This document shows positions 10,213 through 20,470 of a stretch of 64,000 nucleotides of DNA, in pieces. The position numbers were made by a program, and so were the translations under genes. This stretch comes from Desulfuromonadales bacterium (GTDB lineage Bacteria > Desulfobacterota > Desulfuromonadia > Desulfuromonadales > Geopsychrobacteraceae), in NCBI GenBank assembly GCA_016931615.1, contig JAFGEL010000062.1:89837-153836 (forward strand). The letters run 5' to 3'. The notes beneath the pieces are model-generated. The model made no database searches, was not told the DNA's origin, and was given only the letters and a program-made list of their open reading frames with translations. The first letter of the stretch is position 1; each line of letters starts with the position of its first letter.

Positions 10213-11184
10213 ATGATCTATGAGGCCCCTTTTCCTGCACAGCTGGCTCGGGTCGAATTTATGCAGCTGAGTTTACATTTCAAGGTGAGTGAAAATTTTG
10301 ATTTGCCCGAGCCGGCTATGCTGCAGTTGCGCAGGGAGATGTTGGAGGTCATCAAGGATGATCAGCGCTCCGGAGATTCCTCTACAGTGCACGGTTTGAA
10401 ATCTCTCCTGCTTCCGGAGCTGCCGGTGGATCCATCCCTTCTCAAACAGGTGCAGAAACCTTCTCCGGCTTTCGTGCTCCATCCCGACCTTTCACAACAT
10501 GGAACTCTAAAAGCCGGGCAAACGATTGTCCTTCCTGTAGCACTGTTTGGTCCGGCAATGAATTCGGTTGATGCCCTGATAGAGTTGTTCCGTAAGCTTG
10601 GTAAGCGAGGGCTGCATAAGGGGAGAGGAAAGGTTCAGCTTGATGCCGTCGAGAGCCGGGATGCCAGCGGTGTGCGCAGTATGTTGTGGATGAATGGTGA
10701 GCCCAGTGCTGTGCTAATCCCACCTATCAACGATCTTGCCTGGTGGCTAGAGGGGCAAAGTAAACGTGCAGCTGTTTTACGTCTTGAGTTGTTAAGCCCC
10801 CTGCGGGTTGTGCATCAGGGTAGACCGCTGTTCAAGGCCGATTTTGAACAGATATTTCCTTTTATTCTCCGCCGTGTCACCAGTTTTTTCAGTTATTACG
10901 GTCAGCTGGATTTGACCCGGGAGGCATCGTATTGTCTGGACCAGTTGAATCAGTTAAAAACCCACCGAAATAAGCTTTTCTGGCAGGATTGGAGGCAGTT
11001 GCAACGCCGCTATGGCAGGCAGAACCTGGGCGGATTGATGGGCTTTGTCGATATCGCCGGGTCCGGTGTTTCTCACCTGCTTTGGGTGCTGCAGCTGGGC
11101 AGCCTGCTCAACTTCGGCAAGGGAGCCGCCTACGGTGCGGGACAATATGCGCTGGTGCCGGTCGATCCTTCAGAAAAATTGTGA
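10213..11184 (+). CDS. Orphan Cas6-like RAMP protein
   Basis: A 323-residue protein whose shape matches the Cas6 family of CRISPR RNA-processing RAMP proteins (PF10040 type). Visible are PAFVLHP (residues 85-91) and a ferredoxin-like strand with VLPVALFGPA (106-115). Next comes LGKRGLHKGRGKVQL (129-143), a strand LELLSPLRV (191-199) leading to FPFILRRVTSFFSYYG (215-230). At the C terminus is the glycine-rich loop SLLNFGKGAAYGAGQY (297-312). Relatives usually have HVGKG there; this protein has Asn300, so a conserved His is lost. The N-terminal Cys pairs seen in many relatives are also absent. No repeat array or other cas gene is in the window. GGAG lies five bases before the ATG. Family assignment is by pattern recognition; the function is open. 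Confidence 0.72.
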   Translation: MIYEAPFPAQLARVEFMQLSLHFKVSENFDLPEPAMLQLRREMLEVIKDDQRSGDSSTVHGLKSLLLPELPVDPSLLKQVQKPSPAFVLHPDLSQHGTLKAGQTIVLPVALFGPAMNSVDALIELFRKLGKRGLHKGRGKVQLDAVESRDASGVRSMLWMNGEPSAVLIPPINDLAWWLEGQSKRAAVLRLELLSPLRVVHQGRPLFKADFEQIFPFILRRVTSFFSYYGQLDLTREASYCLDQLNQLKTHRNKLFWQDWRQLQRRYGRQNLGGLMGFVDIAGSGVSHLLWVLQLGSLLNFGKGAAYGAGQYALVPVDPSEKL

Positions 11185-11209
11185 CTCTCTGCGATTCTTT
11201 CGCTATAAT
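11179..11209 (+). promoter_or_regulatory. Candidate promoter for the zinc-ribbon gene
   Basis: A perfect TATAAT (11204-11209) with TTGTGA (11179-11184) 19 bases upstream, overlapping the stop of the Cas6-like gene. The -35 spacing is long, so the -10 carries most of the support. Confidence 0.5.
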
Positions 11210-11246
11210 CTTTAATTATGTTGGATAGATAGAAAGGTCTTCTGAT

Positions 11247-11513
11247 ATGAGCAACGCTTGGGACGAACGTAAAAAAGCGCTGGAGGAAGAATATTTCCTC
11301 AAAAGAGATCAAGAGGCAATCGCTAAACTGAAGCAGGAGAGCCGTTTGGGGCACTGTCCTAAATGCGGAGAAAAACTTGAAAAAATGATATTTGAGGGAG
11401 TCCCCCTTGATCAGTGTCCAGCCTGTAAAGGGGTCTGGTTGGGGCCTCAGGATCTGAAAATTTTTGCGCAGAAAAACCATCGAAGCTGGTTGGAACGCTG
11501 GTTTGAAAAATAG
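11247..11513 (+). CDS. TFIIB-type zinc-ribbon domain protein
   Basis: An 88-residue protein with a charged helical N terminus (residues 1-32) and a zinc ribbon of the zf-TFIIB type: CPKCGEKL (37-44), 16 residues, then CPACKGVWL (57-65). The aromatic GVWL after the second knuckle is characteristic. Family members are widespread small proteins without a firmly known role. The next gene starts 24 bases downstream behind a strong ribosome site, so the two are likely cotranscribed. Confidence 0.82.
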   Translation: MSNAWDERKKALEEEYFLKRDQEAIAKLKQESRLGHCPKCGEKLEKMIFEGVPLDQCPACKGVWLGPQDLKIFAQKNHRSWLERWFEK

Positions 11514-11537
11514 CCTACAGTCAAAGGAGGTGTGACG

Positions 11538-11957
11538 ATGTTCTGGTTTATTGTTCTGCTGCTGATTCTCGGGGCCGGGTTCTACATATATCAGAAATTA
11601 GTTGCAATCGAGCGCGAGATTCGCGCAGAACAGGAGGCTGAGGAATCCAGTCTTGAGGAACCGGACAAGTCAATGAGCGACGAGGCGGTTGATGACTTGC
11701 CTGATCCGCAGATCGTGTCCCCCGAAGTGGAAAGTATGATTGAAAAAGTTGAGCCTGTCGCTGACGGCGATTTAAGCCTTGAGGAAGAGATTCTGCTTGC
11801 CGTTAAAAATTTACCCGGACTGAAACAAACTGAAATTTATAGCAGTTTTTCCGATGTCAACCGAAAGCGTTTACAACAACTGCTTAAAGACTTGGATAGC
11901 GAGGGAAAAATTAAACGGGAAAAACAGGGCAGCAGTTATCAGCTCTACCCCGTCTGA
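11538..11957 (+). CDS. Membrane-anchored protein with a winged-helix-like C terminus
   Basis: The 139-residue protein has one N-terminal membrane segment (FWFIVLLLILGAGFYIY), then an acidic linker of about 65 residues rich in Glu and Asp. The C-terminal 60 residues resemble a winged-helix DNA-binding fold: EEEILLAVKNLPGLKQTEIY, RKRLQQLLKDLDSEGKI, ending in a short wing (KREKQGSSYQLYPV). The ATG at 11538 is chosen because AAGGAGG ends seven bases before it; the GTG at 11532 lies inside that site. If the fold is right this would be a membrane-tethered DNA- or protein-binding factor. It is followed at once by a strong bidirectional terminator shared with eno. Confidence 0.72.
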   Translation: MFWFIVLLLILGAGFYIYQKLVAIEREIRAEQEAEESSLEEPDKSMSDEAVDDLPDPQIVSPEVESMIEKVEPVADGDLSLEEEILLAVKNLPGLKQTEIYSSFSDVNRKRLQQLLKDLDSEGKIKREKQGSSYQLYPV

Positions 11958-11992
11958 AAAACCGGGGACGGTCAACCGTCCCCGGTTTTTTT
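11957..11992. terminator. Bidirectional terminator shared with eno
   Basis: Stem AAAAACCGGGGACGG / CCGTCCCCGGTTTTT with a TCAA loop. It has A and T runs on either side, serving the upstream + strand gene and eno on the minus strand. Confidence 0.93.
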
Positions 11993-13297
<1,305 letters not shown>

Positions 13298-13408
13298 TCA
13301 GGTTTAAACGGTTATCGTGCTTTGTCGAAATACTCGGCTGTATGTTTCAAAACAGCAATAGTTATAGCATATCATGGGTCCAAGTGAAGCCGTTTTCCGG
13401 ATATTTTT

Positions 13409-14482
13409 ATGCCCGACAATTTCTCCTCGCATCCTGAATTAAGCCTGATCGTTCCAGTCCTGAATGAAAGAGATGAGCTTCCGCTATTTTTAGCCGCACT
13501 TTCATCACAGCTGGATGTGAATTTTGAGTTGATTCTCTGTGATGGGGGATCCACGGACGGTAGCCTTCAGTGGTTATCCGAATATCAGGTTAAACGCTTC
13601 GGGTTGAAGGTTGTTGCTTGTCAACCTGGTCGGGCGCGGCAGTTAAATCATGGCGTCCGCTTCGCTCAGGCTGACTGGCTGCTGTTTCTTCACGTGGACA
13701 GTCGTTTTGAAGACTGTCGGGCGTTGCGCAAGGCTCTTGATCATCTCCAAACTGCTCAAAGTCACAAGGTCGCGGGCCATTTCCCCCTGACTTTCAGGCA
13801 TGGGGAAGATCTCAATTCGGCGGCATATTATTTCTATGAATGGAAAGCGCGCCTTGGCCTGCCGGAAACCATTCATGGTGACCAGGGGTTTTTACTGAGT
13901 CGGCCGTTGTTTCGTCAGGTCGGACCGTTTTCCGAGGCGTTAACGGTCATGGAAGATACCGAGTTTGCCGAGCGCCTACGGCTGCTGGGCCAATGGCAGT
14001 TGCTGCCGGTTGCCGTCAGCACTTCGGCGCGTCGTTTTGAGAGCGAAGGCCTGTGGCAGCGCCAAATCCTGGGAGCACTGATCATGTGTTTCAGATCGGT
14101 CGGGTGGGACGATTTTTTCAGCCGGGCTCCCAACATTTACCGGCAGCAATCGCGAACCGAAAAGTTGAGACTCAGTCCATATTTTCAGTTGATCACGGAG
14201 CTTTTGGGCGAACTCAGCCTTAAAGCGCGCTGGACTCTCTGGTACCGCAGTGGCTGTTACGTGCGGAATCACGGCTGGCAGTTGTTCTTTGCTCTGGATG
14301 CCGGTCGGGCTTTTCGTGCCGGACTGAAGCCGGGACAAGGCCGGACGGCCTGGCTGGATTGTATGCTGCCGCTGTATGATTTCTTGACCGATAATTTTGT
14401 CGGTCGTTGTCTGGCTACAGGTTTATTGCGCTGCTGGTTTGAACTAATGCGCAGGGGAATAATCGGTCGGGAAAGTCGCTAG
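13409..14482 (+). CDS. Family-2 glycosyltransferase (TIGR04283-like)
   Basis: A 357-residue GT2-type transferase. The nucleotide-sugar fold opens with LSLIVPVLNERDELPLFLA, followed by LILCDGGSTDGS, PGRARQLNHG and the metal-binding LFLHVDSRF. Later HGDQGFLLSRPLFRQVG and MEDTEFAERL match the acceptor region of the TIGR04283 transferase-2 family. A C-terminal extension of about 120 residues after the core is longer than usual and contains hydrophobic helices, so peripheral membrane binding is possible. The sugar and acceptor are unknown. It sits alone between eno (divergent) and ahcY. Confidence 0.8.
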   Translation: MPDNFSSHPELSLIVPVLNERDELPLFLAALSSQLDVNFELILCDGGSTDGSLQWLSEYQVKRFGLKVVACQPGRARQLNHGVRFAQADWLLFLHVDSRFEDCRALRKALDHLQTAQSHKVAGHFPLTFRHGEDLNSAAYYFYEWKARLGLPETIHGDQGFLLSRPLFRQVGPFSEALTVMEDTEFAERLRLLGQWQLLPVAVSTSARRFESEGLWQRQILGALIMCFRSVGWDDFFSRAPNIYRQQSRTEKLRLSPYFQLITELLGELSLKARWTLWYRSGCYVRNHGWQLFFALDAGRAFRAGLKPGQGRTAWLDCMLPLYDFLTDNFVGRCLATGLLRCWFELMRRGIIGRESR

Positions 14483-14572
14483 CGTGACTTGTTTGTTCTG
14501 CGTGCTTTATGCTAAAGAGAACGTTCGACCGCTTGTTAAGCTTCGCTGAATTCATCAAAGGAGAATCACCTG

Positions 14573-16012
14573 ATGGCGAATGTAGATGATTTTAAGGTAC
14601 GGGATCTCGCCCTGGCCGAATGGGGACGTAAAGAAATAATTCTGGCCGAAGACGAAATGCCCGGTTTGATGGCGCTGCGGGAAGAATATGCGGGGCAATA
14701 TCCCCTTAAAGGAGCGAGGATCTCCGGTTCTCTGCACATGACGATTCAGACCGCCGTGCTGATTGAAACCCTTATCGAGCTGGGTGCCCGGGTCCGCTGG
14801 TGTTCCTGTAATATTTTTTCCACTCAGGATCATGCTGCTGCAGCTGTTGCCGTCGGTCCGCAGGGGACCGCTGACAGCCCGAAGGGTATTCCGGTTTTTG
14901 CCTGGAAAGGTGAAACTCTTGAAGAATATTGGTGGTGTACACAACAGGCTTTAACCTGGCCTGAAGGCGAATACCCGAACATGATTCTGGACGATGGCGG
15001 GGATGCTACTCTGTTTGTTCTGAAGGGGAATGAATGGGAAAAATCGGGTGTTCCGGAAGTTTCAGACAATGACCCTGATGATTGGGCTGAGCTGGTGAAA
15101 GCTCTGGCGCAGTCCATCAGTTCGAATCCCGGTCAGTGGACGCGGACAGCTGCCGAAATCAAAGGCGTTACTGAAGAGACGACAACCGGAGTCCATCGGC
15201 TTTACCAGATGGCAGAAGAAGGGAGCCTGCTGTTCCCGGCAATGAATGTGAACGATTCGGTGACCAAGTCCAAGTTTGATAATGTCTACGGCTGCCGTCA
15301 TTCTTTGGTTGATGGCATCATGAGGGCGACAGATGTCATGCTGTCGGGAAAAGTCGCGGTTGTTTGCGGTTATGGTGATGTCGGCAAAGGTTGCTGTCAG
15401 TCCCTGAGGGGGCAGGGCGCCAGAGTGATTGTCACCGAGATCGATCCGATCTGTGCCTTGCAGGCGCTGATGGAAGGGTATGAAGTCAAACGGGTTGAGG
15501 ATGTCCTCGATTATGCCGATATCTACGTTACGACCACCGGGAATAAGAATGTCATTACCCTGGAACACATGCGGCAGATGAAAAATAACGCCATTGTCGG
15601 CAATATCGGCCACTTTGATAATGAAATCGAAATGATTGCCGTAGAGCGTGACCCAACGGTGCACAGGGAAAATATCAAGCCCCAGGTTGATCGCTGGATT
15701 TTTCCTGATGGGCACGGTGTGATCGTTCTCGCTGAGGGGCGTCTGTTGAATCTCGGTTGCGCAACCGGTCATCCGAGCTTTGTGATGTCAAACTCTTTTA
15801 CCAACCAGGTCATGGCGCAGATAGAATTGTTCTGCCATGGTGAAAATTATGAGAATAAGGTTTACGTTTTGCCTAAACTCCTGGATGAAAAAGTCGCCCG
15901 TCTCCACCTTGACAAACTTGGAGCTAAACTGACGGTGATGACTGACGAACAGTCTCAATACCTGGGTGTGCCGGTCTCAGGCCCTTATAAGCCGAATACT
16001 TACCGCTATTAA
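14573..16012 (+). CDS. ahcY: Adenosylhomocysteinase
   Basis: Hydrolyses S-adenosylhomocysteine to homocysteine and adenosine, completing the methyl cycle. The 479 residues match the long proteobacterial form. Visible are [54 protein letters not shown], the NAD motif [11 protein letters not shown] and the C-terminal Lys-Tyr tail ending PNTYRY. AAAGGAG lies about ten bases before the ATG. No SAH riboswitch is visible in the 90-base upstream gap. A terminator follows directly. Confidence 0.98.
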   Translation: MANVDDFKVRDLALAEWGRKEIILAEDEMPGLMALREEYAGQYPLKGARISGSLHMTIQTAVLIETLIELGARVRWCSCNIFSTQDHAAAAVAVGPQGTADSPKGIPVFAWKGETLEEYWWCTQQALTWPEGEYPNMILDDGGDATLFVLKGNEWEKSGVPEVSDNDPDDWAELVKALAQSISSNPGQWTRTAAEIKGVTEETTTGVHRLYQMAEEGSLLFPAMNVNDSVTKSKFDNVYGCRHSLVDGIMRATDVMLSGKVAVVCGYGDVGKGCCQSLRGQGARVIVTEIDPICALQALMEGYEVKRVEDVLDYADIYVTTTGNKNVITLEHMRQMKNNAIVGNIGHFDNEIEMIAVERDPTVHRENIKPQVDRWIFPDGHGVIVLAEGRLLNLGCATGHPSFVMSNSFTNQVMAQIELFCHGENYENKVYVLPKLLDEKVARLHLDKLGAKLTVMTDEQSQYLGVPVSGPYKPNTYRY

Positions 16013-16037
16013 ACCCGACCCGTTGAGCAGATTTTCC

Positions 16038-16069
16038 GGCCCCGGTCCTTCACGATTCGGGGCCTTTTT
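16038..16069. terminator. Terminator between ahcY and lptG
   Basis: Seven-base-pair stem GGCCCCG / CGGGGCC with a 13-base loop and five T. It lies 26 bases after ahcY and just before the 3' end of the convergent lptG. Confidence 0.85.
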
Positions 16070-16074
16070 ATCTC

Positions 16075-17157
16075 TTACTCCCTGACGTTCAGCAACAGCC
16101 AGACAGCCGACAGCAAAAAAATAAAATTAGCTGTCCAGGCTGCAAAGATGGGCGGCAGGGCACTGGAATAGCCGAAAGCGGTGACCAGTGATTGAATGAT
16201 GAAATAAACAATACCGATTGCCAGGCTGATGCCGATACCCAGAGCGATGTTGCCTTTGCGGCCTTTTTGCAGGGCAAAGGGGACGCCCAAAAAACCCATA
16301 ATCAGGCAGGTGAAAGGTGCAGCCAGACGATTATGCATATCGACGCGCTGATGGGTTGCGTCGTAGCCCTCAGCTTCAAGTTTCCTCGCCAGTTCAGACA
16401 ATTGACGAAAATTCAATTCGCTGTTGATGTCTTCACGGGTAAAGAAATCCTCCGGATCACGTTCCAGCTGTAACGCCTGGGATGATAGGACCTCGGTCTG
16501 AATCAGGTCCCCGGTAGCGGGTGCAAACGTTCTTTTTATAACTTCCTGAGATTGCCAGGACCCCGCGGAAAAAAACGCCTGCCGTGCGGTTGTCCTGGCA
16601 ACGAGATCCTGTTGTTCGTCAAAAGTGAAGATGGTGATTCCTTCGAGGCTTTTCTTCTGGGGGCTGGCCAAGGCAATATTGATAATCCGCCGACCGTTGC
16701 GATACCAGATTTCCTGGCGGGTGAGTTGCAGCTGTTGTTTACCCTTCAGTTTGTATTCCAGCAGTCTATTGAGTTGCTTGGCGTTCCAGGGAATGACGAA
16801 CTCATTAAGTAGCAACAGGGTAAATGAGAGAACCAGGGCCAGGGCCATGAGCGGCTGAACGATTTTCCACAAACTGATGCCACAGGCCCGCATAGCGGTC
16901 ACTTCATTGGTTCTTCCCAGTCCACCGAGGGTCAGAACGACGGCTGTGAGGATGGCTAGCGGGAGAATCTGCACGAAGATAAAGGGAATGCTGTTGAGCA
17001 GGTAGGTCAGATAATCCCAGGCTGAGGCCTTATGGTCGATAAAGTCATCGACTTTTTCAAAAAAATCGATAAGCAGGTAGATACCGATAAAAGCCGCAGC
17101 ACAGAGTGCTAGAATCCGTGAGAAATGGACCAGCAGGTAACGGCTGAGGACCTTCAT
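16075..17157 (-). CDS. lptG: LPS export permease LptG
   Basis: Inner-membrane permease of the LptB2FG lipopolysaccharide extractor (YjgP/YjgQ family), 360 residues. There are three membrane segments near the N terminus (ILALCAAAFIGIYLLIDFF, FIFVQILPLAILTAVVLTL, LMALALVLSFTLLLLNEFV), a periplasmic jellyroll of about 150 residues, and three C-terminal segments. Near the N terminus TNEVTAMRACGISLWKI matches the coupling helix that contacts LptB. Its ATG overlaps the lptF stop (ATGA), so the pair is translationally coupled. It is called LptG rather than LptF because it is the downstream partner, as in most bacteria. Confidence 0.92.
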   Translation of the reverse strand: MKVLSRYLLVHFSRILALCAAAFIGIYLLIDFFEKVDDFIDHKASAWDYLTYLLNSIPFIFVQILPLAILTAVVLTLGGLGRTNEVTAMRACGISLWKIVQPLMALALVLSFTLLLLNEFVIPWNAKQLNRLLEYKLKGKQQLQLTRQEIWYRNGRRIINIALASPQKKSLEGITIFTFDEQQDLVARTTARQAFFSAGSWQSQEVIKRTFAPATGDLIQTEVLSSQALQLERDPEDFFTREDINSELNFRQLSELARKLEAEGYDATHQRVDMHNRLAAPFTCLIMGFLGVPFALQKGRKGNIALGIGISLAIGIVYFIIQSLVTAFGYSSALPPIFAAWTANFIFLLSAVWLLLNVRE

Positions 17158-18344
17158 CGCTGCCCCCCCGAAACTGAGCCTCTATTGCTCCATCTGGCCC
17201 ACAGGCGTTGCGGAAGAGTAATGATGGTCAGAGGTTTTTCAGTGGCTGTGCGATGCAGGAAATAACTTCCGCCCAGCAAGAAAACAAAATTCGGCAACCA
17301 GAGGATAAAAGCACTCGGAAGAATTCCCTTGTCGGCGATTGTTCCGGCAAAGCTGAGCAGCACGTAATAGATCAGGAATACGACCAGGGCCAGGGCAAAG
17401 CCCGCCCCTTTACCGGAGCGCTGAGATTGAAGTCCTAAGGGGACTCCAACCAGAACCAGGGTCAGCGGGGCAAAGGCGATGACGATGCGTTCGTGCTTTT
17501 CGGCTAGAAGGCGATTTCTGGCCACCTTATCTGTCGTGCCGGTAATATCCCGGTTCAATTCATTCCAGGACAGCTCACCGCGTTTGCGATACTTATTTTT
17601 GGCATTGTCCAGGGTGCCGCCGACATCGATATTGATATCATACGAGGTAAAGCGAATGATCTGATAGGTTGCCTTGGCAGTTTTTTCGGGCTGGCGATGA
17701 ATGCTGCCGTCGCTCAGTCGCAGGGTCAGTCTCAAGTTGTCCGGATCGGAGATAAAACGGCCCTGACGTGCCGTGATGACGGCCGGTGTTGCGCTGTTAC
17801 GTTCATCAGAGATAAATACATCCTGCATTATCCCGAGCTGGTCATTCGTGCCCCGGGCAAAAAGGACCAGGCCTTCAAACTCATCCGTAAAAACCCCAGG
17901 TTTCAGGCTGATACTCAGGTTGTTGGATGCGATCTGAAAAAGTTTTTCGCGAAAGGCTGCCTTGCTGGAAGGTTCGACACTGACAGTCATCCATCCGGTC
18001 AGAAAAACAAAAACAATACCGAGGAGGATAACCGGTTGAATCAAGGTGTAAAGGCTGATGCCCGAGGCTTTCAGAGCAATAAATTCACTTTCCGCTGAAA
18101 GCCTTCCGAAGGCCAGAAGAATACCGAGTAAAAAAGACAGGGGGACGGTGATGCTGAGAAAACTGGGCATCAGATAAGCAAAGAGTTGCAGGATTTCTGC
18201 CGCCGGAACCCCTTTATTGATGACCAGTTCCGTGACCCGGGGAATTCTCCCCATAAGCAGAACGAAGGTGAAAATCACCAGGCTCAAAATAGTTGGCGTG
18301 TAGATCTCTTTAATAACGTAGCGCTGGATGCGAAGTGCAGACAT
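17154..18344 (-). CDS. lptF: LPS export permease LptF
   Basis: Partner of LptG in lipopolysaccharide transport from the inner membrane. The 396 residues show the family layout: N-terminal segments (TILSLVIFTFVLLMGRI, LMPSFLSITVPLSFLLGIL), coupling helix (SAESEFIALKASGISLYTL), a periplasmic beta domain and C-terminal segments from about residue 290. It starts MSALRIQRYVIKEIY, typical of LptF. No strong ribosome site is seen before the ATG, and the candidate promoter lies very close, so the message may be nearly leaderless. Confidence 0.92.
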   Translation of the reverse strand: MSALRIQRYVIKEIYTPTILSLVIFTFVLLMGRIPRVTELVINKGVPAAEILQLFAYLMPSFLSITVPLSFLLGILLAFGRLSAESEFIALKASGISLYTLIQPVILLGIVFVFLTGWMTVSVEPSSKAAFREKLFQIASNNLSISLKPGVFTDEFEGLVLFARGTNDQLGIMQDVFISDERNSATPAVITARQGRFISDPDNLRLTLRLSDGSIHRQPEKTAKATYQIIRFTSYDINIDVGGTLDNAKNKYRKRGELSWNELNRDITGTTDKVARNRLLAEKHERIVIAFAPLTLVLVGVPLGLQSQRSGKGAGFALALVVFLIYYVLLSFAGTIADKGILPSAFILWLPNFVFLLGGSYFLHRTATEKPLTIITLPQRLWARWSNRGSVSGGQR

Positions 18345-18355
18345 GGTCGAGCATT

Positions 18356-18385
18356 TTATTACAGCCGACTTGAGCTGTAAATCAA
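18356..18385 (-). promoter_or_regulatory. Candidate promoter for lptF-lptG
   Basis: On the minus strand, TTGATT (18380-18385) and TAATAA (18356-18361) are 18 bases apart, only about 12 bases before the lptF ATG. Confidence 0.4.
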
Positions 18386-18457
18386 ATAGCTTGGACTTTT
18401 CGACAATGAACCTGATTCGGCGTTAAAAAGATGATTAAAAATGCGCTGAAATTTTTC

Positions 18458-18487
18458 TTGATTGGTCCAGGTGTCTAATGTTATAGA
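18458..18487 (+). promoter_or_regulatory. Candidate promoter for rpsB-tsf
   Basis: TTGATT (18458-18463) and TATAGA (18482-18487), 18 bases apart. It would give a leader of about 115 bases before rpsB, consistent with the untranslated leaders common for S2 operons. Confidence 0.45.
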
Positions 18488-18610
18488 TCCGCAGTTAACC
18501 AATACACACGCCTCAGGATTCAGGCAGGTTGGTTCTCAGTCACAGATTGAGGCCTGCTGAAAAGGACTGGCGGCGGAGGACAAAAACCGAATAAGCTAAG
18601 GAGCACATCA

Positions 18611-19414
18611 ATGGCACAAATCACTATGAAGCAGATGCTTGAAGCGGGCGTCCATTTCGGGCACCAGACGAAGCGTTGGAACCCGAAAATGAAACCTTAC
18701 ATCTTCGGGGCGCGTAACGGCATCTACATCGTCGACCTGCAGAAGACCGTGCGCTATTTCAAAACGGCCTACCAGTTCATTCAGGAGACCGTTGCCAAGG
18801 GTGACAAGGTTCTGTTTGTCGGCACCAAAAAGCAGGCGCAGGATGCCATTAAGGAAGAATCACTGCGCGCTGACCAGTATTACGTGAATAATCGCTGGCT
18901 GGGTGGCATGCTGACAAACTTCATGACCATCAAGGCCAGTATCGATCGCCTGAAGAAAATTGAGGCGATGGCGGCGGACGGCACTCTGGATCAATATACC
19001 AAGAAAGAGGCTCTGCAGCTCGAACGTGAGCGCGAAAAGCTCGAAAAAAACCTCGGTGGTATCAAAAATATGACCAAGCTTCCCGGAGCTGTTTTTGTCA
19101 TTGATCCTAACAAGGAGGCGATTGCCGTCAAGGAAGCCAACAAACTTGGCATTCCTGTGGTTGCTGTTGTCGACACCAACTGCGATCCGGATAATATCGA
19201 CTACATCATTCCCGGGAATGATGATGCGATTCGCGCTATTCGGCTTTTTGCCTCACGCATGGCTGAGGCCTGTGTTGACGGAGCACAACAGCGCAAAGAC
19301 GCCAAGCAGACGGAAGCAGAAGGGAAGGATGAAGCTGCTGCAGAAGTTGTCGTAGAACCGGCAGCCGAAAATGAAGTTGAAGCCGCTGCTGATGAACCGG
19401 CAGAAAAAGAATAA
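18611..19414 (+). CDS. rpsB: 30S ribosomal protein S2
   Basis: Ribosomal small-subunit protein, 267 residues. The core is standard: [55 protein letters not shown] and [19 protein letters not shown]. The last 40 residues form an Ala/Glu-rich acidic tail that E. coli S2 (241 residues) lacks but that is common in related groups. TAAGGAGCACATCA precedes the ATG. It leads the operon with tsf; a hairpin with a T-rich tail lies between the two. Confidence 0.98.
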   Translation: MAQITMKQMLEAGVHFGHQTKRWNPKMKPYIFGARNGIYIVDLQKTVRYFKTAYQFIQETVAKGDKVLFVGTKKQAQDAIKEESLRADQYYVNNRWLGGMLTNFMTIKASIDRLKKIEAMAADGTLDQYTKKEALQLEREREKLEKNLGGIKNMTKLPGAVFVIDPNKEAIAVKEANKLGIPVVAVVDTNCDPDNIDYIIPGNDDAIRAIRLFASRMAEACVDGAQQRKDAKQTEAEGKDEAAAEVVVEPAAENEVEAAADEPAEKE

Positions 19415-19450
19415 ATTTCCATTAGCTTAAATGAATGAATAACGGGCCTG

Positions 19451-19481
19451 CGGCCGGGCTATTTTGTCCGGCCGTTTGTTT
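19451..19481 (+). terminator. Hairpin between rpsB and tsf, possible partial terminator
   Basis: Stem CGGCCGG / CCGGCCG with a ten-base loop followed by TTTGTTT. Its position inside the rpsB-tsf operon suggests it lowers tsf transcription relative to rpsB rather than ending the operon. Confidence 0.65.
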
Positions 19482-19535
19482 AGTCGCTAAAAACGCAGGG
19501 GTTACCCTGCCTGAAAAAAATATGGAGGAAAGAAC

Positions 19536-20444
19536 GTGAGTATTACAGCTGCAATGGTCTCCGAATTACGTAAAAAAACCGGGGCAGGAATGATGGACTG
19601 CAAAAAAGCGCTGAGTGAAACAGGTGGGAATATGGACGAGGCGGTCGACTTTCTGCGTAAGAAAGGTCTTTCCGCAGCGGCAAAGAAATCCGGACGGGTT
19701 GCCGCTGAAGGAGCTGTTGCTGCCATTTCCGAAGGAGCAATCGGCGCACTGGTCGAAGTCAATGCTGAAACTGATTTTGTCGCTAAAAATGAAGCTTTCC
19801 AGACCTTCGTATCAGGGGTTCGGGATATTGTTCTGACCAATGATGTTAATGACATAGAGCAACTTAAAGATCTTGCTTATCCGGGTACCGGGCGTACGGT
19901 TGCTGAAGAGTTGACCCATCAGATCGCTACGATCGGTGAAAATATGAGTCTGCGTCGCCTTCAACGCGTCGATGCCGGGCAGGGTGTGGTTGCTTCCTAT
20001 GTTCATGGTGCCGGGAAGATAGGTGTTCTGGTGGAACTGAAAACAGAATCAGCCGATGATCGCGTTGTCGAGTTGGGTAAACAGATCGCCATGCACGTTG
20101 CCGCAGCGGCTCCGCAATATCTTGACCGCGACAGTGTCCCGGCAAGCGTGGTTGACAAGGAAAAAGAAATCATGCGGGTCAAGGCTATCGACAGCGGCAA
20201 GCCTGAGAACATTGTCGACAAAATCATTGTGGGCCAGATCAATAAATATTTTGGTGAAGTCTGTCTGCTTGAACAGGCTTTTGTTATTGATCCTGACCGG
20301 AAAGTCAGTCAAGTTGTTGAGGGATTGGCCAAAGAACTCGGTAGTGCAATCCAGCTGAACAGTTTTGTTCGTTTTCAATTGGGTGAAGGCATTGAGAAGA
20401 AAGAGGATGACTTTGCTGCCGAGGTCGCTGCGCTGAGCAAATAA
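19536..20444 (+). CDS. tsf: Elongation factor Ts
   Basis: Nucleotide-exchange factor for EF-Tu, 302 residues. The N-terminal UBA-like domain ([33 protein letters not shown]) contains the motif that contacts EF-Tu, followed by [15 protein letters not shown] and the repeated core domain. The start is the GTG at 19536 behind GGAGGAAAG; the nearby ATG at 19554 would cut into the conserved N terminus. The usual partner order rpsB-tsf-pyrH-frr is kept. Confidence 0.98.
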   Translation: MSITAAMVSELRKKTGAGMMDCKKALSETGGNMDEAVDFLRKKGLSAAAKKSGRVAAEGAVAAISEGAIGALVEVNAETDFVAKNEAFQTFVSGVRDIVLTNDVNDIEQLKDLAYPGTGRTVAEELTHQIATIGENMSLRRLQRVDAGQGVVASYVHGAGKIGVLVELKTESADDRVVELGKQIAMHVAAAAPQYLDRDSVPASVVDKEKEIMRVKAIDSGKPENIVDKIIVGQINKYFGEVCLLEQAFVIDPDRKVSQVVEGLAKELGSAIQLNSFVRFQLGEGIEKKEDDFAAEVAALSK

Positions 20445-20470
20445 ATCCTCTCCAACCCTGTGGAGTGACC

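Noticed and set aside
10123-11246. CRISPR array next to the Cas6-like gene
   Set aside because: No direct repeats of 20-40 bases with regular spacers are visible here or elsewhere in the window.
14483-14572. SAH riboswitch before ahcY
   Set aside because: The 90-base gap is not G+C-rich and lacks the nested helices expected of that riboswitch.
15062-15772. A 236-codon open frame antisense to ahcY
   Set aside because: It lies entirely within a highly conserved gene, and no ribosome site or product pattern was seen.
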